DNA of 64,000 nucleotides, taken from contig JAFREE010000063.1 of NCBI GenBank assembly GCA_019400425.1, positions 1 through 64,000 of the forward strand. The letters run 5' to 3'. Every line of letters begins with the position of its first letter. Position 1 is the first letter of the stretch. The DNA comes from Hymenochaete sp. R1 (lineage: Eukaryota; Basidiomycota; Agaricomycetes; Hymenochaetales; Hymenochaetaceae). Under the pieces are notes generated by a model. The model saw nothing but the letters and a program-made list of their open reading frames with translations, had not been told where the DNA came from and did no database searches. Below are positions 42,667-54,926 of the stretch, in pieces. The position numbers and the translations under genes were made by a program.

Positions 42667-45600
42667 TCAAGCCGGCACAGGCGCTGCTGCACCAGCGGCA
42701 GCATTCTTCTCGGCGATGGCCATCACCTCCATGAGCACCGTCTGCTGCTCGATGTTGAGCGACGTCGTGGAGGCTTGATACAGTGCCGGACTCTTCATTT
42801 GGAAGTCTGTCACGAGAGAAAAGGGAACATTAACCATACGCGTCAAAGTCATAAAGCCCCACACAAAAATAGAAAGAAAAGAAAAGAAAAAGGAGAAAAG
42901 ATACTCACTCGTCAGGGCCTGCTTGAATTGCACGTACGGATCCACGGGTTCCAAGGGACTGATATACCCCAGCTCCTCGTCGATTTCCTCCTCATCGTCC
43001 GAGTCCTCCTCTTCGTCTTCTTCGCTCCCGCCAGCAGTACCGGCTCCCAAGCCGTTCTTCTCGCGCAGACGGGCACCTTCCTTAGCGAGCATTTCGATGT
43101 ATTCCGAGTCTTCGTCCCAGACGTCTTGTTCTGAATATATATATTTCCGTAGGGGTGCAAGGGAGATGGAAAGGAGGAGAATAAGCAAGAGGAAAGAGGC
43201 TGGGAGATTTTGGGGGAGAAAGAACGCACCGTCATCATCTGCGAGGTTGAGCGAGTCGCCGATTTCGGCGTCCTCGTCATCGTCGCTATCCTCTTTCAAC
43301 GCGTCCTCAATCGCCTTCCGTTCTACGAAAATCGTCACCAGCATCAGCATCACCAACTGAAAGAAGGAACTGCAAGCTCGGGCCAATTCCATTCAAGGTT
43401 CAGACTCACTCTCGATCGCCTGTGGCAGCTTCTGGAAAACGCCCAACGCCTCTCCAACGATCCCTGTCCACCCGTCCTGCACGCTCGCCGGAATAGCCCC
43501 CGCGTCCATCTCCAACAACGCCCCCATCGTCACCACGCTCAACTTCAAATCATGGACTCTCGACAACCCCCCACCGCTTGCACCTCCGCCACCCCCAACG
43601 GGAACCCTCAACGCCTCAAACCATTTCTCCAAGAACACCCGTGCGCTCCCGGGCTGTCGCCCCTCCATAAGCGCCAGCGCCGCCGTTGGGTTATACAGCA
43701 CCACGTTCACCAGCGTGTTCAGATTCGCAAGTCGAAGTGCGGCGGTGCCTTCGTGCGTGAAGAGCGCAAGGGCGTGCTCGATGACGGCGGGGAGGGCGTC
43801 GTCGACGGCGCCGCGGAGGTTGAGGAGGCAGGATTCGATGAGCTTGCAGGCGTTGACGCGGTCTGTTTCGCCGAGCTGGTCGGAGGACATGGCGGTGGTG
43901 TAGATGTCGAGGATGGAGAGCTTGTAGTCGGGGCGTTGTTTGATGGTGTCGGAGCCGTAGGAGATGAAGTTGTCGAGAGAGGGGAGCATTTCTGGGGAAA
44001 GATAAGAGGGTTAAGTATATGCTGGGAGACACTTTCTTTGGGTTGTTGATTGATACGAAACTGACCTTCTAGGAAATCGATTGCATCCGACTTGAACAAT
44101 TTATATGTCAACTCAAAGATATTCCACATCGCAGGCGTGATTCTGCGCATGTTGAACGTCAGAGCATCCACCAGGTCGTACATGTTGTCGAACAAATCTA
44201 CCAAACGAAGTTACACGATCGAACATGGTGAGCACAGGTCGTGAGGTCGAAGAAACTGCACCTCAAACTCACCGATAATCTTATTCTCGAGCGTGAACGA
44301 GATAATCGGGACGACGATCTCTTCTACCTGAGCCAAAATCTCAAGCGAAGTATCCACAGAGGATATAACCTAAGCCATTCCGACACGTCAATATCAATAC
44401 CGCAATGGCTCGTAGGCACATATATGTAGGTATAAGGACCCCCACGTACAGTCGAAATCGTCTTTGCGACCCCCATCGCCGCAAAGGTTTTGTCCTCGGC
44501 CCCGTCCATCGATAGGTCCGCCACGTCCGCCGAAGCCTTGTCTTCAGCCGACGCTTCCTGTGCCATATTCTCGCGCACAAGGCGTAAATACGATTCGCAC
44601 TGTCATTGTTAATCCCGGGGACGAATAAAAAAGGAGATTCAAGGTGTAAGTTAATTATCAGGAGGACTCGTATATGAGACGATGGACGCACGAGTCTGGA
44701 AGTGAGCTGGGCGGCAACGGGGAGCAGTTCGGCTTGGTAGCGGTCTACCATCGTCTCCATACAGCTGTTCAGGATATCGAGGTCCGTCTCGTCGGAAAGT
44801 TTCAAAAAGTCTATTGTGAGATGATACAGCGACCGCAGACAGGAGAGGTGCCAAGAAATTGACCGAAAGGATCAAGATTAGTCGAATTGGGATGAGATAT
44901 GGTGAAAAGAAAGGATACATACCTTGGATGACTTTCCCAACTTGTGGCTTAACAGCAGCTTCCACTACCGTACAATGCACACACAAAAATAACTCAATTA
45001 GCACAACCCCACAAAGAGCCAGATCCGAGAGAGATAAAAGAAAAGACCCAAAAGCCTGACATACCACTCTCATGTCCCGTCACCATCTCCGTCAACGAGA
45101 GCGCCGCCTGCACGCGCACAGGCAACTCCGGGTCATCGAGCGCAGTCGCAACCGCTCGCGACGCCGTAACGAGGTTTGCGTCGTTCGACCACTGCATTCC
45201 ATTCTTCTCAATCGTGCCGATGATCTCGACCGCCTATGTTTGTATGTATGTGTGCGTGTGTTATATCCAAATCAAAAACACGAATGAGACAGTTTTTGAG
45301 AGGAGGTATGAGGGAAAAAAGTAAAAGATAACGTACGATAGCGCGCATGTACCCCAATCCGTTCCCGAACTCGGGAAAGACGTGCTGCACGACAAACGAT
45401 TCCACGTTTGGCTGCACTTGCGGGTGCTGCATCATGAAATGGCCCAGTGCGGCCGTCATGTTCAGTGCGCCGAACTTTTGGGGCGGAGCTGCGTTTCTGT
45501 CGATTTTGTTTAAAAAAAGCGATGTTCGGATTCCAGATTTGGTTTGTGAGACGGGGGGAGAAGGATTGAGAGATTAGTTTTATGGGTATCGTGAGAGGAT

Positions 45601-47567
45601 GGGTGACGTACGAATCGAGCACGCTGTTGATGAACTGGAGGATGGGCATGAACGTCGACTTAGTCCTCGAGCTCGCAAGCGCGAACAAGAAAGACGTCGC
45701 CGCCGACACGGGCGCCGCAAAGTCTTCGTATTCATCTACCCGCACAACAAACCCATCAAATAGTCACAGTCAGGAAAGTTGATTAAGTTATCAGCCGTTA
45801 GAAAAGGACAAGAAAAGGAGAAAAGCGAACCGATAGACGTCCGGACGTAGTCCACCGGGTCTGTCTCCCAGAGTTCCTGTTTGGTCTGGTTGAAGCAGAG
45901 TTGGGGGAAGACGAACGAGGTGACGAGCGTCTCAAAGTGGGGTTTGAGGAATGCCCATGTCGATTTGGGCTTCACACTGCCAGCGCCGTTAGTTGTAGTC
46001 GTATTCATAATTGTAGCCGTAATAGCAGTCATAAATGAATGGGTTAGTCGACCAGAGCGCGATACACAAATAGAGAATTCGAAAGATAGAAAAGATAGTA
46101 AAGTAAACAATAACACTCACCACTCCGTAAAGAACGTAAAGACATGATACTGCGCCTTCCTCGACAACCATTCTCTCCCGCCCACAAAGAGTTCCACCTG
46201 CCGCAAATACGTCCTAAAGATCTCCGGCGCGAACGACCCCACGAAATGCGCCGCGAAAGCCTCATACTCGGCCTTCATCGTCGATGGCAGCTGCGACGGG
46301 TTGCCGTACCGGTGGAAGAGCCGCCCGAGCGCGCTGTACGCCCACTTTTTGGCCTTCCACCATTCACATTTCTCGCGCTCGTCTTCGTTTTGGGGGACAG
46401 TGGCAACATCATTGGGAGTAGGAGAGGATGAGGAAGCGACAGGGATCTGGAGGTTGATGACTTGGAAGAAGAGATGTCCCCAGGGGACGAGTGATTCGTT
46501 GGATTGTTGATGTTTAGAGAGTTGGAGGATGATGGAGCCGCGGTAGGTTTTAAGGATGGCGTGGAGGATGGTTGGGATGTCTTGCGATTGCGACTGGGAT
46601 TGGGATTGCGGGGAGGAAGGGTCGAAGGAGGCGAGGAGCTTGGTACCTATGGAGACGAGTTGGGGGAATGTCTCGTTTACGACGCGTTCGAGAACGTCGG
46701 AATTTTGGCGATATCTGCGCGCAAGTGCAAACGATCCATCAGCACCCAGACCCCAATCATGCATATAGAAAGGAAAGGCAGTAGACACACCGATATACTT
46801 TAACGATCTCCAACACCCCTACACACCCCGCCATCACTTCCCTCACCTCCCCACTACCCAATAGACCCTTCACGATCCCTGCAAGCTCAGGCCATCTCTC
46901 CGGAAAATCATGCGAGATCACGCTCCGGAGGGCAGCACCTAGCTGGAGACTCACCGCGCGCGTCGGACTCGCGATGAGAAGCGGGAAGAGGTTGTGTTTG
47001 AGCGCGTCGCGGTCGGATTGGGGGATCGGAAGTGAGGCAGGAGCGGGTTGGGGCGCTGATGATGGGTCTGAGGTGGAAGAAGAAGAAGTGGAGGTGGTGC
47101 GGGAGGGAGAGGCGGAGTCTGCGAGGTAGGACTTGTGGACGCGGTTTTTGAGGTAGACGGCAGCGGCTTGGCGGGTTGCGCTGCGCCGTTAAAGGTGGAC
47201 GGGGCAGCGGGCACGCGGTTACGAAAAGAAGAAGATAGAAACTTGTTTGAGACGCGTATTTTCTACAGAGAGAGGGAAAGGGACGTACAGTCCGACGTTC
47301 TCACTACCAATGATATGAAGGACGGCAGTGATCATGCCTTCCTCCTTGCCCACCTGCTCGACATCAACATCAGCGCCAACGCCAACACAAATATTGTCGT
47401 CATCATCGTCAATAGCATTAAAATCCAATCGTTGAGAGATATTAGATCTGCGTAAGTTCTTGGTGGCACGCACGCACCTTGCGAATATCAAGCTCGCCCG
47501 CCTTTCTTACATTTGGGTTAGGGTCATAGGTCGTCGCGAAGAGATTGGTGAGCGTCTGAAAGTCCAT
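42667..47567 (-). CDS. importin-7/8-type karyopherin (Nmd5/Sxm1 family; many exons)
   Basis: Starts at 47567 with MDFQTLTNLFATTYDPNPNV (first exon 47567..47478, then about 47353..47289, 47180..46791, 46714..46121, 45976..45831 and further exons to 42667; later boundaries not all worked out). The importin-beta N-terminal pattern is plain: PNPNVRKAGELDIRK, EEGMITAVLHIIGSENV, ATRQAAAVYLKNRVHKSY, VISHDFPERWPEL. HEAT-type segments follow (WWKAKKWAYSALGRLFHRYG; DYVRTSIDEYEDFAAPVSAA; NVVLYNPTAALALMEG). Near the C-terminus are two acidic loops (EEDEEEDSDDEEEIDEELGY and EDSDDDEDAEIGD), as in importins 7/8. This family carries ribosomal proteins, histones and other cargo into the nucleus with Ran-GTP. 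The full protein should be about 1,000 aa. Confidence 0.87.
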
Positions 47568-48192
47568 CGCGTCGTCGTCGTTGTCGTCGTACTTCTGGAT
47601 TGTATTTCTTTAGGGTATTCTGAAGGAGGATGCTGATGGTAGTGGTATGAGTAAAAGAGCTGAGGGCTGAAGGCTAAGAGGCTGAGGGTATCTACCGAGG
47701 AGACAAGCGATTCGAAATTTTGGATTAGTGGGAGGGAAGTATCTATATATGGAAGGTTTCTGCCACGCTTTGAACCCTGGCTATATGCGCTTGACAACAA
47801 CGACGACTACGACGACCTGGATCTATGCACTGGTCGACGACGACGAATAATTTGTTGGTAACGAGAGTAGGTGTTCCGTCGTGGGTTGATGTCGAAAGGG
47901 CGAAAGGTCGATAGCTCACGGTGGCTGGTATAAGTAGTTTCCTTTGAGTAGCTCTGATGCAACTGAGGCTCGAGCAAATATTAATGTGAGCAATGCATTG
48001 CAGGAAGAAATGAAGGGAATAGTAGAGAGCTCATGTATGAGATTCAGTATCTGGTGTATCCAGTAAAGCGTTCAGAATCAACTTCTTAATTATAAGACGT
48101 TAAAACATGTCCGTGTCGTATCATACCGTACCCAAATTCCAATCTCGCCTAAAGACACCCACAAAAAAAAACGAAACCGAAAGAAAGACCTC
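47568..48192. other. intergenic, promoter of the karyopherin gene
   Basis: Separates the karyopherin start from the stop of the next minus-strand gene. No coding signal recognised. Contains short CTG/TCG-rich runs just upstream of the ATG. Confidence 0.5.
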
Positions 48193-48984
48193 TCACATCA
48201 ACGCCTTCACCCTCACCCCCTCAAACCCCGCCTCCTCTTCCCTCCACCACGGCGTCATCAACGTCCTCAAATCTCGACATGCCCTCAACACAATAAAGCT
48301 CGTCACAACATTATCGCGCACGTACGCGTCCGTCGCGACCGCAGCACTCAGCTTCAGGACGCCCGGCTCCGCGCGGTGCGCGCGGCAATAGGGCCGGAGG
48401 CCATGCGGGCGTGGGTCCAGGCGCGCGAGGACGTCGTTGTTTGGGCCGTGTAACTATGTGTATGGGTTAGTTTAGGGGACTGTGAACGAGGAAGGCAGGA
48501 CGTACGGTGGCGGGTCTGCAGAGAGCTGACTTCCAGGTAAAGTCCTCCTCTCCGATATGCACCTTCAAGTCTTTTCTGTAAAATAAAACAAAGTACATCA
48601 GTATTCCATGATCTCCAGCTATCCTCAGACCTGAAAACGGAAAATAAAACTCGCCACTTACTTTCCAAACCCCTCCTCTCTCCTCAGAAATTCACTCAGC
48701 TTACACATCTGCCCATCCTCCATCATCACAAAGCTCTTCTCCACGCTTGGCCAGCGCCACACGATCGTCGCCACGAGCCTACGTCCCTCCTTCTCCTCCT
48801 CGTCTCCGCCAACGTACTCGATAGTGGTGATGTCGGGTAAGATGGAGCGCGCGCGTACGGTCGTGGACACGCGGTAGACTTCGTCGAGGGACGAGGTGCC
48901 GTCGGGGTGTTGGTTGAAGGGCGAGGGCGAGGGGATGTGGAAGGATGTGGAGAGGAAGCGGCGTCGAGAGAAATAGAGGTCCAT
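48193..48984 (-). CDS. DUF6593-like protein (3 exons)
   Basis: Exons 48984..48662, 48575..48506 and 48453..48193 give 217 aa in phase. The pattern of short beta-strands, RLVATIVWRWPSVEK, KLSEFLRREEGFGKKD, EEDFTWKSALC, NNDVLARLDPR, LKLSAAVATD and DNVVTSFIVLRACRDL fits the DUF6593 family, which is expanded in mushroom-forming fungi and related in fold to LURP-one/scramblase-like proteins. The function of that family is not established. No signal peptide or membrane helix. The family call is from the motif pattern only. Confidence 0.6.
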
Positions 48985-49257
48985 TGTGTGTGCGTATCGT
49001 ACGAGGAGGTGGTGGGTGAGGGATTGATGCGACCGTTTAAGTTGCTCGTTGAATGGTGATATAAAGGGATGGGGCGAGAAGAGAGGGAGACGCAAAGTAG
49101 ATTACGCCCGGCACAGCGAGCTTCATGAGCTTCATTTCGCAGATGGGGATACACAACACAATGCCATGCAAAGTAACGACGAAAGCTCCTAAGAATTGAT
49201 CTCGATTCAGTGGCCGATATTGAGAAGAAATACAGCGCATACACCCACCTTCACCGT

Positions 49258-50172
49258 TCATTCATCCCATCGCATGACGGACACGACCCAATACGCCCGC
49301 CCACACTCCTCATCCTGCTCGTCAACCCAACAAAGCCCGTCTCGCACATGTGCATTCTCCAATGCCGACCGCGCTCTATCCACCGTCCAGCCTGTGCGCC
49401 GCACGATCATCCCCTCCGTCACCCGCCCCGCACCCTCGCGAGTAACACCCAACACGACGCTTTGATCTTCGTCTAGCTCGCGAGGGACGCTGCATACCAT
49501 TTTTCGACCGCCGCCGGCCCTAGCCTTCCCACCCGGACGTTGCTTATCGTCACTTTCTAAACCACCCAGTTCGATGACTTCGTAACCCGCGCCGAGAGGC
49601 TTCAACACCCGAATCGCACGAATCACGTCTTCCTCTGATATCCTTCCTCCTCCTCCTTTCCCTCCTGCTGCCGCCGCCCCCGAGCCCACAGAGTCGAAAT
49701 CAGGCTGCTCGGGCAGAGTATGTCCTCGGAGTTTACCCAGCAGTCGTATGAGTTCCGTCATCTCGATGAGACCCCCGTTCCGTTCACGTGTCGACACGCA
49801 TATATCAACGATCTGGACACCCAACTCGAGGCTAAAATCACCCAGCCCGACACCTAATATCTCCGCTACCCACCCCGCCTTCCCTGTCCCTCCTCCGCCT
49901 CCGCCCTCGGCAAGCGGATCTACGCCCACAAGTGCACACATCCGTACAAAAGCCATGCGGAAGCTTGGGTCTTTGCGTATCTTGTCGCGGTGCGTTGAGG
50001 CGAAGTGGGCGAGGGCGGAGCGGAATTGGGTGAGGTGCGCGCGGAGGGTGGAGAGGTGGGAGGTGGAGAGAGTGGAGGAGAGGAGGGCGTAGGAAGATAG
50101 GGAGGATTGGCGGGATTGGAGGAGGGCGAGGCCGCCTGGGGAGGGGGAGCTGCTGTTTGGGAGTCGGTGCAT
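49258..50172 (-). CDS. SNF8: ESCRT-II subunit SNF8/VPS22
   Basis: A single exon of 304 aa from the ATG at 50172 (MHRLPNSSSPSPGGLALLQS). The frame is open further upstream but without ATG. Conserved SNF8 features: SHLSTLRAHLTQFRSALAHF, IRKDPSFRMAFVRMCALVGVDPLA, LGDFSLELGVQIVDICVSTRERNGGLI, ISEEDVIRAIRVLKPLGAGYEVI, and winged-helix segments MVCSVPRELDEDQSVVL and WTVDRARSALENAHVRDGLCWVD. It forms the ESCRT-II Y-shaped complex with VPS25 and VPS36 for sorting ubiquitinated membrane proteins into endosomal vesicles. Gly/Ala-rich insertions interrupt two loops. The usual basic N-terminal start (MRRxGxGxxA) is replaced by a Ser/Pro-rich one, so an additional upstream exon is conceivable. Head-to-head with the gene at 50327. 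Confidence 0.88.
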   Translation of the reverse strand: MHRLPNSSSPSPGGLALLQSRQSSLSSYALLSSTLSTSHLSTLRAHLTQFRSALAHFASTHRDKIRKDPSFRMAFVRMCALVGVDPLAEGGGGGGTGKAGWVAEILGVGLGDFSLELGVQIVDICVSTRERNGGLIEMTELIRLLGKLRGHTLPEQPDFDSVGSGAAAAGGKGGGGRISEEDVIRAIRVLKPLGAGYEVIELGGLESDDKQRPGGKARAGGGRKMVCSVPRELDEDQSVVLGVTREGAGRVTEGMIVRRTGWTVDRARSALENAHVRDGLCWVDEQDEECGRAYWVVSVMRWDE

Positions 50173-50326
50173 GCTGGGGGTGTTGTGGTAAGAGTAAGAG
50201 AGAGACGACGATGCCGACAAAGTTCACGACGATGACGACGAAAGGTGTCGGGTGATCGACGTGCTACCTCTTTGACTCCGTGCGACGTCAACGACGACGA
50301 GCAACTTGAACGCGCTGCTCGACACA

Positions 50327-51007
50327 ATGTCAAAAGACTCTGTGCCGGCCTTCACGACGCTCGTCGAGCAAGAGAAGAGGCGACTGGAGACGATCCACCC
50401 AACGCCGGGAGACATCCCAGGCTGCATGCGTCTCCTCGACGACTTTCTTTCCTGCCACGGTTCGTCAACTCTCCTCCCCCTCGTTCACTCACTCCCTCAC
50501 TCAACGCATTTTATTCTGATTCTTATATCATTCTCATTGTTGCGACGACCACTCTACAGCCCTCGGTACCCAACTCAAGTCCTTCTACCGGCACGGTACC
50601 CAGTCGCAATGTGCCCACAAGCTCTCCGACGTCAAGTTCTGCTTCAGCCTCAAGTCGCTCGACGAGCAGGCGCGCTACGAGGCGTGGATCGCGCGTCGGG
50701 CAGAGTGGTGGGCGGAACGGAGGAGGGTGGGAAGGGGCGCAAGCAGTGAGGATGTGTGGGAGGTTAGGACGTGAGTAGCCTTTTTATTTTACTTTATTTT
50801 ATTTTATTTTTCTACGTTTCTTATTCAACATTCCTCCGTGCGTTTCTATGGAGGGACTTGTTTAATTTCTCCTTTTACTTTTGAGAGTTGATGTAACTCA
50901 CAAGACCGCTCTGCTCCTTCCCAACATCTAGCGAACCACTGCAAAACTACCCCCCAGCCAACGCCTTGAAGGACTTTGACGAGTTCGGAAACAAGATCGT
51001 GACGTAG
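50327..51007 (+). CDS. twin-CX9C protein, Emi1/DUF3128-like (3 exons)
   Basis: Exons 50327..50459, 50560..50770 and 50932..51007 give 139 aa. Two CX9C motifs are visible, CMRLLDDFLSC and CAHKLSDVKFC, separated by the FYRHG segment, with W-rich helix EAWIARRAEWWAERR after them. This is the DUF3128 pattern seen in yeast Emi1 and related mitochondrial intermembrane-space proteins imported by Mia40. The intron after the first CX9C uses a GTTCGT donor. The end QNYPPANALKDFDEFGNKIVT is hydrophilic. Starts 154 bp from SNF8 in the opposite direction, so they may share a promoter. Confidence 0.78.
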
Positions 51008-51800
51008 AATGACACCGTCACTGTCTCCATGAAGAAGATCGATCTGGGTCAGCGACACAATGACAGCAGTATAAAACGGTGGGCATGGGACGATGCTGCG
51101 TCGTTTTCTTGAACTTCAGATCAAGGTTTCTTAGAGAAAATCTACCAGCGTACCTTATTTTATATTATTTCCCGATCGTGCTCTTTGGAAGGACTCGGGC
51201 TCTTCACTGTCAAGATATTCATAATGACAACAATCATGGATATGCGGAAGGAAAGAACAAGACAGTCTTGAAGACACACCATACATGTATTTACCTAGTA
51301 GACGACGCAACTTTTCAGAACCTCCGAGAATTACGACAATCGATAAATCAATATTATCCATATTGTTTCTGGCGGGAAAGGAAACTTCTACAGCTTGTCG
51401 CAAAGTACATCATCGCATTGAGTGCCAGAGCTTCTTCATGTCGTATGTACATCAGCACGCATCATCTAAGATTAATATCCCCGCACCAACAGAAAAAAAC
51501 CCTTCTCGTCTCCGTCGACTTCCTCACTTTACTTCTTGGGGTTCGGTATGACCCTCGACGACTCAATCGACATCCTCCTCCGTCCTCCCAGCATCGAACG
51601 CTTACTTGCCGTACTCCCCGCCGCCCTCGAGCCTCTTATAGAAGACGCCTTCGCCGCTTTCGACCCAGACGCCTGCATGCTGCCCCTTCGTGATTTGGAT
51701 ACGTTCGGAGCGGGAGGTGTGTAGTTCTCCAATATCGCTTGCCTGTCTTTATATGCTTGGATAAACTACAACAAAAAAAAAACAGGGTTACGTAAGTGCC
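51008..51800 (+). other. spacer with a small acidic reading frame
   Basis: Mostly AT-rich without coding signal. At 51548-51724 an ATG-started + frame of 58 codons (MTLDDSIDILLRPPSIERLL, then ALEPLIEDAFAAFDPDA) has a protein-like composition and could be a small gene or the first exon of one; its complement is also open but Ser/Arg-rich and less convincing. No continuation was found. Confidence 0.3.
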
Positions 51801-51834
51801 GAGAGAAGCGATAGAAGGGGATTGGAGTAGGAAA

Positions 51835-53772
51835 ACGAAGTACCTCGTCTTCTAAGAGGTCTTTTGCGTGTGGTCGTTCTTCAGCATCTATAGTCAGGAT
51901 ACGGTGCAAGAAGCTCCGCAAGAGGTCATCCTCTGTCAAAAGAGACCAAGTTCGTCAATCGTTCCCGTAAATGATCAAGCCAACAGAAATCAGCAGACCA
52001 TCTGGCAGGCTTTTCAGTGGGCCTTCTACATGCTCCCACTCGATCTTAAACCCTTTCGCCACCAACCTGGCGTAAAGTTCCTCTATGGCGTCGTCCGAAC
52101 TGTAGTCGAGTATGACCCGTCTGCTTTTGTAGTCCAAGTAGTATTCGTCATCCGAGTCATCTAGATACTCTTGGATCAAATCTTCGTCGCCTGTGATATC
52201 TTCGGCATCTGCGGGATCAGAATAATTCACAAGCACTGTCCGGTGCTTCTCTACCGAAGGGGAGGTGAGTAAGCACCGACATCTTTTCGCACTGTGCTTC
52301 TGGGACAATCGAACTCACTGCGCCAACATAGCTCGGCTTCCTTAGAAAAGGGTTTTTCCCCCGACGATAAAATCTCAAAGATAGTGACTCTGTGAAGACC
52401 AACAAAACAAAAAGAGGTAAGAAAAAGTGTAGGACATAGGTATGATTGCCATACCCCAAAGAGAATACGTCCGTCTTGGCTCCAGGTGAATCCGTAAACA
52501 CTTCAGGGCCCCAGTAATTAGGATCACCATTCCTAGAATAAAGGCCCTTGGCGATCAAAGTTTCGGGGACCAAAAAGTCTGCACTATAAAGGATTTTAGC
52601 ACATTTATGAATTTGTGTGTGCATTTTCCTTTTCTGGACTTACAGCCCAAAGTCCGTTATTTTCAAAGTGACTTCGCCCTTCTCGTTGACGTGAATGACA
52701 ATATTTGCGGGCCTGTTCAGCGAGTTAGGACCGAAACAATGATACGAACGAGAAAATAGTCACTTTATGTCACAGTGGACAACATAAATATCGTGAAGAT
52801 ACTTAATACCATCGAGTAATTGCCTATGGTAGTCATGGTCACTATTTTTGGAGGAGGGGATTATGTTTTTTTTATAGAAAACTCGCACCTAACGCAGACA
52901 CTCAGTTGAACACGTGAAAACTTGTATTTGGCTTTGATAAGCGTTTTCAGATCCCCGTAATTTGCGTATTCTAAGATGAGTTCCAACATATCTTTTCCTT
53001 TGAATGCTTCGCAGTTATGTTTGTCCTTCTCAAAAATTGTGAAATGAAGCAGGTAGGTCTGATACCATCATCATGATAAGTAAATTAAGAATGATACGGG
53101 GAGAGTGAGGAAAGAAAGAAAGGGAAAAAAAGGGGGGGTGGGGGACATACAAGGTGTGCGTTGTAAGGTTTCTTTTTAGCAATATACTTGTAGATATCGA
53201 GCTCGTCTTTAGCAGTTGATCCGTACCGCTGCTGCTTCCGTGCGAACACTTCCCTCCTGTTCCCACCTTTGGTGGGACCAAAATTAAACTCTTGTTTCTA
53301 AATATACCGACCGATAAGTATCTTTTTCTAAAATCACAAACAGAACCTGCATAGTGCCTGGTGGACTTACAACGACTGTCCCGTAATTCCCAGCTCCTAG
53401 GTTCTCGTTCGAAACAAGGGACACGATGACCTGGCGATCACGGGTCTTATTCTTCACAGCCCGCTCGCGATTCCCTTCTTTGCGGAATTTCTCGTGTAAG
53501 GCCCTCCTCCCTTCCCGAATCCTCGTTCTATACTCTTTCAGGCTCTCATCTTGCGCCCTGTACACGTCGCTCTGCTTTCTTATCTCCTCGTCCAGAGCCA
53601 TTTCCTCCTCAGTCTGTGACATTGTCTTCTCATCCTGAGACATGACGTCAACCCAACCCTCCGGGTCGGCTTGTTTACCTTTCTTAGAAAGGCGTATATT
53701 GCCCGAGGCTGATCGCGAGCGCGAGGTAGGGTCGACTTTACGTTTCGGGTGGTCTGATTCCTGAGTAGACAT
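51835..53772 (-). CDS. divergent serine/threonine protein kinase (multi-exon)
   Basis: Starts at 53772 (MSTQESDHPKRKVDPTSR); exon 1 runs to 53371 and is a charged N-terminal region ending in the glycine loop LGAGNYGTVV. Later exons hold VFARKQQRYG (candidate ATP-binding lysine), MLELILEYANYGDLKTLI, RQLLDGIKYLHDIYVVHCDIKPANIVI (catalytic loop), LKITDFGL, NYWGPEVFTDS (APE-like) and KTDVFSLG, then FEILSSGEKPF, an acidic segment (DAEDITGDEDLIQEYLDDSD) and a last C-lobe helix TIDAEERPHAKDLLEDE. Thus all main kinase subdomains are present. The catalytic loop has HCD instead of HRD. About seven introns are needed; internal boundaries and the exact stop near 51840 are not fixed. Subfamily unclear, possibly lineage-specific. 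Confidence 0.75.
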
Positions 53773-54926
53773 GATTGATAAATGGTGAGGAGAGAAAAAG
53801 GGGAGAGAATAGGGAGAGTCTTCTTATACGCAAAGAGTCCCTTACATTGCAAAAGTCCAGTATCATTGCAGAAGGGACATTGTCCTTGGGAAACAAATGC
53901 TGAATAGTGGTTCAGCCGTGACAGCGGTGGCGAGTTCTGCAGGCGTGCCACTTGCGTACTCCTTGGAACACCAGACACAAGGGATTCGTATGTGGCGGAC
54001 ATCAATGTGGAAATGAAATGGGGACAAGTCAGCCCCCAAAATACGTATGCCAGAACGCACTTCCGATCCCTTTTTTGCGACTTTGCTTGTTGGTCGAATG
54101 CGATTTCTTCGGCACGGAAACTCATTGGTCCTGGATGACTATATCATATATTGACTGCCATTCGAGTCTCCCGGAACGACTCGGAGTCAAGTAGTCTGTG
54201 ATAATTCTGAGTGTCACTATTTGCGAAAACAGAGGAGAAAGCGTCTTCTCCGAATCCTGAAGCGATAAGGGTGCATTCGTCGCATTGGCCATTCAAGCTC
54301 TCGGAGTGACGACAGAGTCCCAGCTTCCAGAGGCAAATACATGAATATACGCCAGGCGGTATAGGCTATAAGTTACTCGAAAGATCCCCCAAAACGCATT
54401 GCACGTCGAGGAGGTGAGGTGTCGAGCGCGAATGACCGTAAATATTGAAGTTTAAGCCAAAGTAAGGAGAAGAAGGAGAAGGAGAAGCGAGTCTGAGAAT
54501 CTAAGAACCTTTTTCAGTATTATAAGCGCACGTGACCGTAGAATTGAAAGCCCGAATTGATCGGCGCCTCGGCATGAGCATGAGCTACCCCGCAATCGAT
54601 GGAGGCATCTTGATAGTCTTCGCTGTCTTTCATCTCATCTCATCTGCCGCGAGGCCGACACTATTTGGCTTGTTTGGCCGCGCTAGCCCGTTCAAGCCCG
54701 ACAGATAAAGTAGTAGGGAACGGCTGGAACAGGGTCAAAATAACTCAAACAACGATTTACAACGTCTTCAGCAGCTCAAGGCTTTGTCGAAGATCACTTA
54801 GGAAGGAAGTTGGGTTGGTGAGGTTCGTGCTGTTTTCGCCTCTGCTCCAAGGTAGAAGTGATTCGGAGATGTGATTGACGCGCAGGAATAAAGGCAGAAT
54901 TAGATTCGGGATTCGGGTTCTCGGAG
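53773..54926. other. 1.15 kb divergent intergenic region
   Basis: Upstream of the kinase (-) and the S9 peptidase (+). Frames here overlap the kinase leader and show no recognisable protein. A short GA-rich run lies near 54469-54490. No gene supported. Confidence 0.5.

Noticed and set aside
43210..44049. 279-codon + frame inside the karyopherin gene
   Set aside because: Antisense shadow of conserved karyopherin exons; crosses their introns without splice logic.
50245..50778. 177-codon + frame across the CX9C gene
   Set aside because: Different frame from the CX9C protein, Arg/Ser-rich, and passes straight through the first intron.
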